A stretch of 64,000 bases of DNA from Ulota crispa (lineage: Eukaryota; Streptophyta; Bryopsida; Orthotrichales; Orthotrichaceae). A model generated the notes under the pieces. The model did not search any database. It was not told the DNA's origin and saw nothing but the letters and a program-made list of their open reading frames with translations. The stretch spans positions 20,393,419-20,457,418 of the forward strand of contig OY987243.1 in assembly GCA_963920765.1 (NCBI GenBank), read 5' to 3'. Position numbers and translations under genes: made by a program. Below are positions 1 through 10,955 of the stretch, piece by piece. The first letter of the stretch is position 1. Every line of letters starts with the position of its first letter.

Positions 1-562
1 CAATTTCATGACTAAATTGCCAAGTAGCCATTCCTTCTAATTCTTTGTTAGAGCCTATAAGTTGATGTTTTCTTCTCTAGTTCCTTTGCAAATTGTACAC
101 AACTAGATAAATATTTTGAGGTTGTGCTTCATGAAAATCAAAGTTTATAAGAAAAATTTGTATTAAATCTCTTAAAAAATATTGTGTCAACTTCTACCAT
201 GGCCATCTTTCAAAAATGCAGTTAGAGTTGAAGTACTTCTCACAATCATCACTAGGCAAAGAGAGTGTCCCGTGAAGATCAATAATTTATAAGATAATGT
301 CATTTTAAAACCATTCAAGGTGTTCACCCTATTGCCTCATTCTTACATATGGTTGGAGTTGAAGCTCATCTAATCATCTATATTTGATAGTGGGGGATAA
401 CTTTGTTTGATTGACTTGCATGGATGGGAAACAAATAAAGAGAGTTGATCCATTTATTTAACCAAAGTATTGAAATGAATAGCATTTTTGAAAGTCTTTG
501 CACTTAAGAATCAATATTAACAAATCATAACCTTTGTAAGTGAGGTTAACTACACTAAATTT

Positions 563-832
563 TACATTTAGGTTACCTTGACAAATAGGTTGCCTTACCT
601 TGAAAAGTTACCTCATTTCTCATTGTTTGACTAACTGGAGGCACACGCAACTCTCTAGATTTCATGGTTTATAACGTGGGTGCTATTAAAAAAAACTTCC
701 GCAATATCATGGTTGTTGCCAAACCCTTTATAAACTGTTTATTTCAATAAATATTGATGAAATTTGTTGTTGTAGTAGTAAATATTTATATAGTGCAAAA
801 TGTTAAGATTAGTGTGGGGCAACCTAAACACA
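563..832 (+). mobile_element. MITE copy, family with terminal TTTAGGTTGCC
   Basis: The stretch opens with TACATTTAGGTTACC and closes with GGCAACCTAAACACA, an imperfect terminal inverted repeat. Related copies lie at 31801-32312 (same strand) and 62873-63117 (reverse). They share an internal block with GTTACCTCAT and CAACTCTC, and a second with TTTATATAGTGCAAAATGT. No coding capacity. Superfamily not determined because target duplications are not clear. Confidence 0.6.
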
Positions 833-3342
833 ATTATATTCAATGTTCTAAATACCAGTAGAGTTTGCCTTCCCTCAAAGATCTTGTTTGAAAATTATTT
901 GAAATTCATTTTTTGAAGAACAAATTCCAACCACAACACTTAATTAACACTTTGAAATTCATTGATTAATCATGTACTTACCAATAACTATATATAAAGA
1001 TAATTCATTTTTTTCCAAATGCCAACAAGGTTTAACAAATACTAAAAGGATCTAATAATGAGAACCATGGTCAAACACCTATTTCAATCATCATGAAAGT
1101 GGTTTATTCTGTGGGAAATTTTTGATTCAAAATAATTACTGGTTTCTAAAGGTGTCACAAAGTATTACTGGTATTTTCAAGCCCCATAAAAGTGCAATGT
1201 AAAAAATTCAACTTGATACACAAAGCATCAAATTTGTTAATTATTGTGTTCCTAATTTGTAGTCATCACAAGTCTCATGGAATACAAGAATAGAGTGACC
1301 TATCTTTTATTACAATGTCTCACTAGTTGTAGAAAATAAAATTGGTTAAAAGAATTTTAAGCCCTTTCAAAGACTGCTAAATAGAGGAGCAGTAAAACAT
1401 GAAGGTGGAAGCTTTAATTGTGTGTGTCTCATACAAAAACTAGAGATGCCACATATTTTTCTAAGGTGCAAATGTTTGTAGTGTTTTGGAAAACTAAGTG
1501 CTGATTTTTTAATTCTTAATTCTCATATAATTCCTAAGAGTTATTTTGAAAAGAAACACCAATTTATGCGAATAAAATCCAAAATATACAAAATGTAATC
1601 TTTCAGTAAATTTGTATTTGAGTTTTTATTGAACTTAGAAATCTCATGTTCGTTTCTAAAATTGACAACATACAAATTATTGAACTCTATTTATTATAAA
1701 AAATGTACAAATTAACCCCTAAAGTAATGGGGCCTTTATTTTGTCAAAAGATATTCAAAGCTATCATTTCTTTTGCATGGAGTAAAAAAGTTTGGAAATT
1801 GGTCTTCTTGCGTATCTAATCATAGGATCTTGTACTAGATTAATACAAGAACGTGAGAAAAAAATTCAAACACTTTGAGTGTCCAAATTGCTAGATATTT
1901 GCATTTAAAGTGTAGAAAACAATTGTTTTTTTGCTCCTTGCATGATTAGATTCTTTGACTTTGAAATTTTTTTACTTAAAATTTTTGCTCCATGAAGTTT
2001 TGATGGTTTATTTTCTTATGGTGGAAAATTGAGTTGAGAACTTTTGGAAAAAAATCAAAACAAAAAGTACTAATTTTCATTCTTAAAAAAATATTAGGTA
2101 AAAGAAAGTATGAGATTGTCCAAAAACTTACACTACTAATAACCCTGCAATGGAATTGAAATGCAATAATCCCAATAGTGAGATTGTTCTAGCAAGAAAA
2201 TTTCACCCTTTCCAATAGCTTTTTTTGAAAAAATGTTAAAATTGCATTCAAAAATGAAGTTTCTAAGTTATTTTTTCAAGAAGATCCTTGTGTTGCCCAA
2301 AAAATAATATTGTCCATAACTTTCTCATAACTAGTCCAAATGGTTGAATCAAAGCTTCACATGTAGACTAAACTATAACCTATGAGCAAACAAAGCTAAT
2401 TTTTTTTTGAAGTTTTTGTAACAAAAAATTTGCTGCATGAAATCCATAAATTTTTGCTTAATTGTGCATAACTTTTGCTCCCAAGCATAAATTGGAATAA
2501 AAATGATATTCTCCCAAAGCTAATGTGATTTTCTATCTTTGAAAAAAAATTCAAGACAAAAATTAAGGCTGTAGGTACTTACCCAAACTCCCATTTGTCT
2601 CCCAAGGGGACAACATGACTTTAAGGATTAATATACTTCTTGTTTTAGGTGATATAAGATTTAATTCCATTTCAATTATTGAGTTCACATAAATAATCAA
2701 TTGACTTACCTACACTCATGGATTCTAGGTCATTCAGGAATTAAAGTTAAAGGATATTTCTTTTGTGAAGCGAGTTGTGAAGTTGCTACACCATGCATCT
2801 TTACATTATTATGAACTTTTCATGGATGTTGTGAGGTAATGTAAAAAGCATACACAAAGGAGAAGTGTATGACCACACTACAATACAAGTAAATCATTAA
2901 TTGGACTTGCATAGTAAAATATGTTGGATTTCAAATATCTTCATGAAAAATCGTAAAAATTGGAATACAAGAAAAAATCAAAATTTTATAAAAACTATAT
3001 CAATGGATGGATTAAGTTGTTATAAAATTCATTGAAAAGGTTCCAACTTGGGGGGGCACTCTTTGTTTTTTTTGTGCACCACGTGTGGCGACGGGTTATT
3101 TTTTAGGGGGCTATTTACCTTCGGATTAGGAATAAAAGGGTTTTTATAATTACTTAATTTTTGAAAATGGCCTATATTTTGGTACTCTATCATTATTTAT
3201 AATGTGAAAATGGAGTTAATTTTTGATACATTATATTCTTTATAATGAAAAAACCTAAATTGAAAACTTAAGCAAAGTTTAAGGGTTTAGTTGGTTGGCT
3301 AAAAAGTAGCCCAAAATCGCATATGACATTCAAATTTTGTAA

Positions 3343-3432
3343 TTAGGGTTTAGGGCACAAGGTTTAGGGTATGACTTCACCTTGAGCATAATGGACACAA
3401 ACCTTCATGGTTTAGGTGTTTAGGGGTTTAGT
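3343..3432 (+). repeat. short degenerate telomere-like (TTTAGGG) stretch
   Basis: About five TTTAGGG or TTTAGGGG-like heptamers occur within 90 bp, interrupted by unrelated sequence. Plant telomere repeats have this unit, but the run is too short and broken to be a telomere. It is either an interstitial remnant or AT/G-rich chance. Confidence 0.35.
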
Positions 3433-5099
3433 GCTTTTCAGACAATATTGAAAACCAAAACAAAAAATTAAACATCATGAAACATTAAAGAGTGAACCTT
3501 TATATCAACCATGAATAAAAATATGAAACAACCACGAACAAGAAAAAATGAAACAACCATGAATCCACGCTAGCAAATGCAAAAAAAAATGTATATGTGT
3601 TCACAAACACAAAATGAACATCCACAATTCCACATAGGCAGCAACGCCATGACTCCTAGCTCCAAGTGTCATACAATCTACATAATGTTATTGCCTAGCA
3701 TGACTGGAAAAAGCTAGAGTGAAAGAAATGCATGCATGTGTTGCTACAAATGTCCTAAACAACCCCTCACTGACATGGACAAATGCTATTGAAGTCTGAA
3801 TGTCGTTGTCTACAGAGCTAGTACAATTGTATTGCCTTATGTATTGTCTGTACTATTAATTTTTTTGCCTAGGATCCACATATAAGCCTCTATATTACAT
3901 GTACAAAAATGTAATGGACCAGATTAGAATCCTAGTTATATTATTTATAATACACGTCCTTACATTAAGTGACCCATACCTTTCTTCTAATTTTTTTATA
4001 ATTTTTACCTCAACTAAATTAAATTGTCTCTATATTAAGCCATATGTGGTTTCTAAAATACGCCAAGTAGACCCCGAGGGTTCCAAAAAGGGGGTGTGCA
4101 TATATCAAAGTTACTTTAATGTTTAAACATTCTAAATTGAAGATACTAACTCTAAACCTGCAAAATTACTTGAAATTCTAGAACAAAGTAATGACTTCAA
4201 TATGATATTTTTTAATAATTTAGTTGAAAGTGTAATACTTAACTCAAACAAGACTCTAAATCAGGTGAAATATCATTGATACCAAAAAAATATGTTTTAA
4301 AATATACATGTGTATACTTTGGGAAGTTCCACAAAATTTGAGCTTAGGATGGAACAAGATAAGAAATTCAAAAGAGATTCTAAAGAGAGAGACAAATCCA
4401 ATAGCACAATCTCATTTTTTGTGTATTGGGTGTCAGAAATTTGTGCAAAATGATTCTAAAAGCACGTAATAATGAAAATAAAAGTTTCAATTGGTGTCTC
4501 ACACGATGACATTAGCACATTTTGAAAAAAGTGTAGAGCATAGTTTATGAAGTCTAAAAGCTTACCAAAAATGTAGCATAAAAATAAAGAAGCTGCATAT
4601 CATAAAAAATATTGAAATAAAAGACAAATATCTTTTAGGTTAAAATTTTAATTGCACATTAAGTGTTTTTAAATGAGCAAACTAAAACAATATGACCTTA
4701 AATTATTCCAGTTTGTTATTATTTTGTATATCATTCTGAAAAGATATTTGGATTATCACGGAAGCATTATATTTGTGATTAAACACATGATAGACGAATG
4801 AGTAAATAAATTTGGATGTGAATTTTAAAGTTAATTTTCTTTTCAAGTATGCGTTTAGAATCCTCGAATGAAAAGATTCAAGTGTACACCTGTAAATATC
4901 CAAAAAGAAAAGTATAAATAAAACTATTTTTATAAAACAAAACTTTACTCCATTCAAATCTTTCACTAGTAGAAAATTCCGTCCAAAACAATAGAAAACC
5001 AACAGTTTCTTGTTGATTTGAGCACTTGCTCATGCTAATTGATTAATTTAACAGAATTCTGTAGAAAACTAAATATGTTTTGTTGATTTGAACACCATT

Positions 5100-5960
5100 A
5101 TTTACATCAATAGAAATTTTGGAATCTTTTGAGGATCTTTTGGGAAATTTTTGTGAATTTTTAAGAATCTTCAAGAATCTTTTGGGAAACATTGAGAATC
5201 TTTTCAAGATTTTTAAGAATATTTAAGAATCTTTTCAAGATTTTAGAATCTTTGAGAATCTTCTTGGAATCTTTGAAAATCTTTTAGGAATCTTTGAAAA
5301 TCTTTGGAAATCTTTGGAAATCTTTTCAAGTTTTTTTAGAATCTTTGAGAATGTTTGAGAATCTTTTAGGAATCTTTGAGAATCTTTTGGAATCTTTGGG
5401 AATCTTTTCAAGTTTTTTTGAAATCTTTGAGAATGTTTGAGAATGTTTTAGGAATCTTTGAGAATCTTTTGGAATTTTTAAGAATCTTTTTGGAATCTTC
5501 AAGAATCTTATGAAAACTTTGGAAATCTTTTCAAGTTTTTTTGGAATCTTTGAGAATGTTTGAGAATCTTTGGAAATTTTTGAGAATCTTCTTGGAATCT
5601 TTGAGAATCTTTTAGGAATATTTGAGAATTCTTGAGAATCTTTGAGAATAGTTTGGAATATTTGAGAATTTTTGAGAATAGTTTGGAATATCTGAGAATC
5701 TTTAGAAATGTTCTAGGAATTTTGAATTTTTTTGAAAATTTTTGAAAATCGTTATGAATAATTTTGGAATCTTCCTAGAAGCTTTGAGAAGCTTTGAGAA
5801 TCTTTAAGACTCTTTGGGAATCTTTAGGAATCTTTGGGATTCTTTGGGAATCTTTTGAGAATCTTTTTGGAAATTCAAAAATTCTTTGAGAATCTTTGAG
5901 AATTTTCAAGAACCTTTTTGGAATCTTTGAGAATCTTTTTAAAATCTTTATGAAATTTGT
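5100..5960. repeat. degenerate tandem repeat, unit about GAATCTTTGA
   Basis: About 860 bp consist of imperfect 10-20 bp units built on GAATCTTTGA / GAATCTTTTGGAATCTTT. Longer higher-order copies are visible, for example a block with TTTTCAAGTTTTTTTGGAAT recurring near 5325, 5408 and 5530. No gene is present. It is a minisatellite-type array with strong decay. Confidence 0.85.
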
Positions 5961-6816
5961 TAAAGTACTTCAAATCATTTATAGAAATAGAATCTCTTAG
6001 ACTGAATTAGAGTCCTTTAGGAATCTTTTTGTAAATCATCAAAATACTTTAAATATTTTTAATAAAAAAACTATCACAATAGTTTAGGTTTGTTTTTGAA
6101 ATCTTTCTAAAATCTTTTTGGACCTCATTATATTTTTTTGAAGTTTTAAAAAATAAAAGAAGTTTTCAAAAAAATTAGAATCTTTTAGAAGTTTGAGTGT
6201 ACATTGACTGGATTTATTTTCTTTACTTTTCACAATTTGATAAGATTTAAACTTAGCAGCCTTTAAAGTCAAGTAAAAACATGACCATAATAACAAAAAA
6301 ATCAATAGTTTTCTATTGATCTGGGCACTTTTGGACACAACTTCACTAATTCAACAAAAGTTTGTATAAAAAGTACAACATTTTGTTGTTTGAAATACCA
6401 AAATTTCTTTACAAACAAATATAAAAGATGCTCCTCAATTCTTTGAAGAAATCATATATGTCCCTTAAGGATTAAAAGTACCAAAAATATCTTTGTGTTA
6501 TATGATAACCAAGTGTATAGTTTAATGCAAATTCTTACAAGAAACCAAAGGTGATCTTTACATTTCAAATAACACAAGGATATATTTAACATTTCAAAAT
6601 AGAAGAGTTATTTTATTAATTTTCCAAAATAATAGGAGTATAATTGATATTCCCACAAAAAATAAGGAATATTTTTTATGTTTCAAATACTTTTGGCGTA
6701 AACTTGATATTTTGAAAGACTTAAAGGGTATTTTTAGTATTTTTCTTTCTATTACTAACCAAATGAATTTAAAAAAAAACAATCTTATAAAATACTTTTT
6801 ATAAACTTTAAAAGAT

Positions 6817-7228
6817 GGGAATTGATATGTGTACCACACCCTTCCAAGTACTATACCACACCACGGGGTAAATTTTAGATTTTTACCATCAAAAAGCTGA
6901 ATTTGGAAATTTTGAATTCAGATTTGGGCTTAGAGACCATGGTATTGTCTAAAACCATAAAAAAAGTTACAATTCAACAACACCCAATGAAAAAGTTTAG
7001 TTAGGGAGAAAATTGTTAATTTTACTTTTGTTTGTAAAAAAAGATAAGCTTTTTCATTGGGTGTTGTTGAATTGCAACCTTTTTTATGGTCCTAGACAAT
7101 ATCATGGTCTCTAAGTCCAAATTTGAATTCAAAATTCTCAAACTCAAATTTTTGATGGTAGAAATCTAAAATCTACCCCGAGGGTGCGGTACAGTAGTTC
7201 AAAGGGTGTGGTTCACATATTAATGCCC
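6817..7228. mobile_element. foldback MITE, Mutator-like by target duplication
   Basis: A 412-bp element with very long inverted arms: the left arm begins GGGAATTGATATGTGTACCA and the right arm ends with its imperfect complement TGTGGTTCACATATTAATGCCC. The arms continue almost to the centre, through the pair AACACCCAATGAAAAAG / CTTTTTCATTGGGTGTT. It is flanked by TTAAAAGAT and TTAAAAAAT, an 8/9 matching 9-bp duplication typical of Mutator-like elements. The copy at 30383-31185 shares the termini. Non-coding. Confidence 0.75.
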
Positions 7229-7237
7229 TTAAAAAAT

Positions 7238-9650
7238 GTCCAAAACTATTCAAAAGTCAATAGAACTTTGATTTTATAATTGCAAGGTTTTAATTCTGTA
7301 ACTTTTCACGATTTCATGTTATTTGAAGCTATCAAACTATGGAGGCTATTTAAACAAAATAAGGTTCTTTTTACAAAAAAGTTAGCACTAAATAATAATT
7401 ATTAATGAATCCAACCTTTACCTGCAACAATCCTTATGAGATTTGTGAATTCCAATAAAAATTTATAAACAAAATCAAAAGGATGGAAATAAATAGTTTT
7501 TTTAAAATTTCTAAACACCTTCTCTGATTTTAGCTCATAACTTTTGATAAAAAGATTGAAATCCAAAAGAAATTATTGGAGGTGAAAGAAAAATACATTT
7601 ACCGACTATTCTTAGTTCTAAGTTTTTTGAAAAAAAGTCCTTTAATGGGCAGAAATAGCCTCCAAAGTCTATTGGATTACTAAAGACATGAACATTTAAT
7701 GTACAAATAGAATCATGATACTATTCTGTGCATGTGTATTTGCACATTCTCTAGTGATTTTTGAGAATGTGATAGAATTGTAGAATGTGAGGATAGAGGT
7801 GGGGGGTTCAAACCCCAGTGTCGGCAATTGCCCGGGGGTTTGGGCAGCTGCTCGTTCCCTAAAAAGTTCACTTTTTCATGAAATAAAATAAAATTCTATG
7901 AAAAATTAAATTTAAAATTGAAAAGAAATAGAATTGAACAATATAAAATACATTAAAAGTAACAAAAATCAACAAAAAATTAACAAAAAATTGTAAATAG
8001 TCAACAAAAAATCAACAGAAAATTAACAGTTTTTGGTTGAAATTCTATTGATTTTGTGCTGAATTTTTTCTTTGTGTTTGAATTCAAAAGACATTTGAAT
8101 TATGCAAGGTGTTGATAGGAAATCTTAGATAAAAGATGGAGTGCACTTGGGGGTGCATTAGGTAGCTTGAATGTGATTTGAATTCCAAGTAACTATGCAA
8201 TTTTATTTTATTTTTATCATCAAACAGTTACAAAAACTAAACAAATGTTTTCAAAAGTTGAGACTCTGAGTATATTGTGCTACAAAGAAACCAACTAACA
8301 ACATAGACCCTACCCATAACTTATTTTAAGTTGTAATAGAAAGAAAATCTTAATTTCTCTAATGAAGAAAATTGTTTAAAATGCAGACCTAAAAATCTAA
8401 TCAATTTTACTTTTGTAATTTGTAACAAATACAATGACAAATTATAAGCAATCTTAGTTTTAATAAATGATTACAAAGCTATATAATTGCTTATTATCAA
8501 TCTAATAATGAAAAGAGCACTATACAACTATTGACAATCAACCAAACTCATGATGTCTCCAAACATGTACTATTTTATGTGGATTTAATATCTTGTTAAC
8601 ATCAATATAATCAAGGCACTGCCACCCAAAAAATTGCACCCTCTAGGTCCATTATCCTAAAAAGCAGCCTGCAACAAAGATACCTTGATCGAGGAGCAAT
8701 TTTTGTTAATCAATGCTCACTGCATGAAGCAAATGCATGCAATGGAAAATATCACCATCATGACACCTTCATATACTGAATTTTTTATTATGAGCACAAG
8801 TAATAACAAAATCAATTCAAGGACTTTAAGAAATTAAATACTTTTTTGCAAAAAGTCACTCACCTTTTGAAAGGCCAATACAATTCAGATGTTCACTAGG
8901 AAGAGCACTCCAAAATGCACCACAAAGGCCATGCCTACTACAAATTGCTTTTAATGCTCTCAAACAATGTTTAGTTGAAGAGACACAACTCTTGGATAAA
9001 ATAAATTCTGAGTCTTTTTTTAAAGGTTGTGTTTCAAATTTGATTAATAAATCTAAATTCTTTTTTTGAAAAGTTCTCAATATTTTTGCCCTCAAATTAC
9101 AATCAAAACATTTTCATCCTGATTTCAAAATACATGAATTTCTCTCTTATTTAAATTTAGATTTTTTTTTTTATATCAACTTACAAAGAATTTTTATATA
9201 AACTCGCATAGATCTTCTAATTTGTTTTCTCTAAACTCATTATAAGAAGATTGAAAGGTTGGTTCCGTAACTAACATTATTGCAAGGCCATACATGACCT
9301 CTCATAAATCATTTATATTTGCCTTGGGTCACATTTATCACAAAGGTTGGCTTTGGGTCCAACCAGAAAAGAAAGAAATGTCAGTCCTTGCCTCCTTTAT
9401 GTCTTTTAAATTCTAAAACCTAAAATCTTAAAGTAGCTATACACTCAAAGAAAAGCCCAAGTTCAAGAATGACCTTACTAAACCCACTATTGAGCTAAAA
9501 AAATGTATCAAAATATTAATATGTATGTTGATTCCAACTCATACTCTAAAAGCTTTGGTACCAATTATAAGTCCAAATTGAAGGTTGCAATTTTTTTCTA
9601 AAGCTTTCAAATAATGCAACAAGAAACCAAAAAATATTAAAAAAGTGAGA
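7238..9650. other. AT-rich intergenic DNA without a confident gene
   Basis: Nothing recognisable is encoded. Near 7800-7815 GGGGGTTCAAACCCC resembles a tRNA/SINE B-box but lacks a convincing partner A-box. A minus-strand frame at 9095-8856 ends in a good donor (AAAG/GTGAGTG) but matches no family I know. Confidence 0.6.
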
Positions 9651-9659
9651 ACCTTTAGA

Positions 9660-9840
9660 GCATTCAGCAGAGAAGAAAAAATAAAAGAAAAATGGGAAGG
9701 CTCGCATAGAGGGGAGGGGGAAGTAGGGCAAAGAAGAAGACTAAATGGGGAGCAGAGAGATAAGAGAGAAGAGAAGAAGAGAAGAGAGAGGGCAAAAGAA
9801 AGAGGAAAGGAGGACAATGAAGGACATAGAGGAGGGACTT
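9660..9840 (+). repeat. long purine-rich tract
   Basis: About 180 bp of the + strand are nearly all A and G (GAGAGAAGAGAAGAAGAGAA-type), giving overlapping artefactual ORFs on both strands. Homopurine tracts can form unusual DNA structures or be part of a leader, but no gene can be tied to it. Confidence 0.7.
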
Positions 9841-10251
9841 GTCACTGAGAATGTTCAAAATACGTTATTTTATATCCACCCTTAAACATCAAAGCATGCC
9901 GACGTGGCAATACAACACAAGGTATTTTTCTTGTATTTGGAATGAATTCACACCTTTATTACATTTAAGATTAACAAAGAAGTTGGAATATAGATCAATG
10001 CGGTCCTAGTGAGCTGTTTGAGATCCCAAATTAAAACTTCTTGATGGTAGTAAATGCCAATTATATGGCAACATGTTTACTGTGTCTTGGGGAAGTTTAA
10101 GGGTTAAGGTGCATCTTGGTCTTAAGGTGGGAGTTTGGTTTGAAAAATTAAAAGGAGTATTTTGTTAGGTTGGAATTAGCAAAATGGTACAATGTAAGCT
10201 CCATGTGGATTGTCATATTTTTGATCCCACCTCCTAATGCAAAACCCTTAA

Positions 10252-10656
10252 CCCGTTAACGCTTGTGGTCGATTATGTGGGTGGGCAATCCTTTGTATGG
10301 CCATTTGGGGCAAATTTTAAAATTATGAAATACAAATGTCTACCACAGATCTGACCGTACACATGAAAGTATCTTGCAGGGTTTAGTGTTATGCATCATG
10401 AATTATGCTCACTCTTTAATTGTTATGGCCATCCTTTTGCATTCATTGATGTATTTTCAACTAGTACTCTTTTAGTTTTTACAACCCTCTAGCCACATGC
10501 CACTTCAGATTGATCCGGTTATTATCCTAAACTCTTCACTTTACAATTCCCCATACTTGTTTCATTTGCCACATCATCAAATTCCTTGGCATGCTCTCCC
10601 TACAAACTGAAAAGAGTCAAGATCGACCAGGAAATGGTCGACCACACGTTAATGAG
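10252..10656. mobile_element. TTAA-flanked short element (piggyBac-like MITE), 405 bp
   Basis: TTAA at 10248-10251 and 10657-10660 flank an element whose ends are CCCGTTAACGCTTGTGGTCG and the inverted partner GGTCGACCACACGTTAATGAG. Just inside the right end lies a hairpin with arms TCGACCA and TGGTCGA. It sits only about 300 bp before the start codon of the BPA1-like gene, so it is part of that promoter region. No ORF. TTAA duplications are the hallmark of piggyBac-type transposition; the family assignment is inferred. Confidence 0.65.
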
Positions 10657-10955
10657 TTAAAACCAAATTTTAACTCTCCAGCAATAAGATTGCTCAATTT
10701 TTTGAATTTCCTCGTCCTCACTCTTAGTGTAAAGTCGCCCTTACGACCGTAAGATCGCACTCACTAACTTATTAGTGCGACCAACTTATAGTAACTTACG
10801 CTCTTCCTCGTGCTTCCTTCACCGCTCTGTTTCTCTCGCAACACTCTGTTTCTCTCGTTGCTCTTGCTTTGCCGCTACTTTTCTTGCAGTTCTGTTCTCC
10901 TCTGTTCTTCAACGCAAATCTCCGCGCACATCGATCGCTTCTCTCATCAATCTCC

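Larger units (their letters stand above)
1..5090. other. AT-rich intergenic DNA without a gene
   Basis: No open frame here has coding-like composition, a recognisable domain or a plausible splice pattern; the longest frames (about 75-100 codons near 3.9 and 4.8 kb) are Phe/Ile/Lys-rich chance frames. It holds one MITE copy (563-832), a short telomere-like stretch (3343-3432) and otherwise featureless AT-rich sequence. Confidence 0.7.

Noticed and set aside
3343-3432. Interstitial telomere array
   Set aside because: Only a few imperfect TTTAGGG units separated by unrelated sequence; reported as a low-confidence repeat only.
7795-7860. tRNA or SINE suggested by GGTTCAAACCC
   Set aside because: No acceptor-stem pairing, no convincing A-box at the right spacing, and no tail or target duplication could be recognised.
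9539-9858. Four overlapping ORFs on both strands
   Set aside because: They are artefacts of a homopurine/homopyrimidine tract; the proteins are low-complexity Ser/Leu/Phe or Glu/Lys/Arg.
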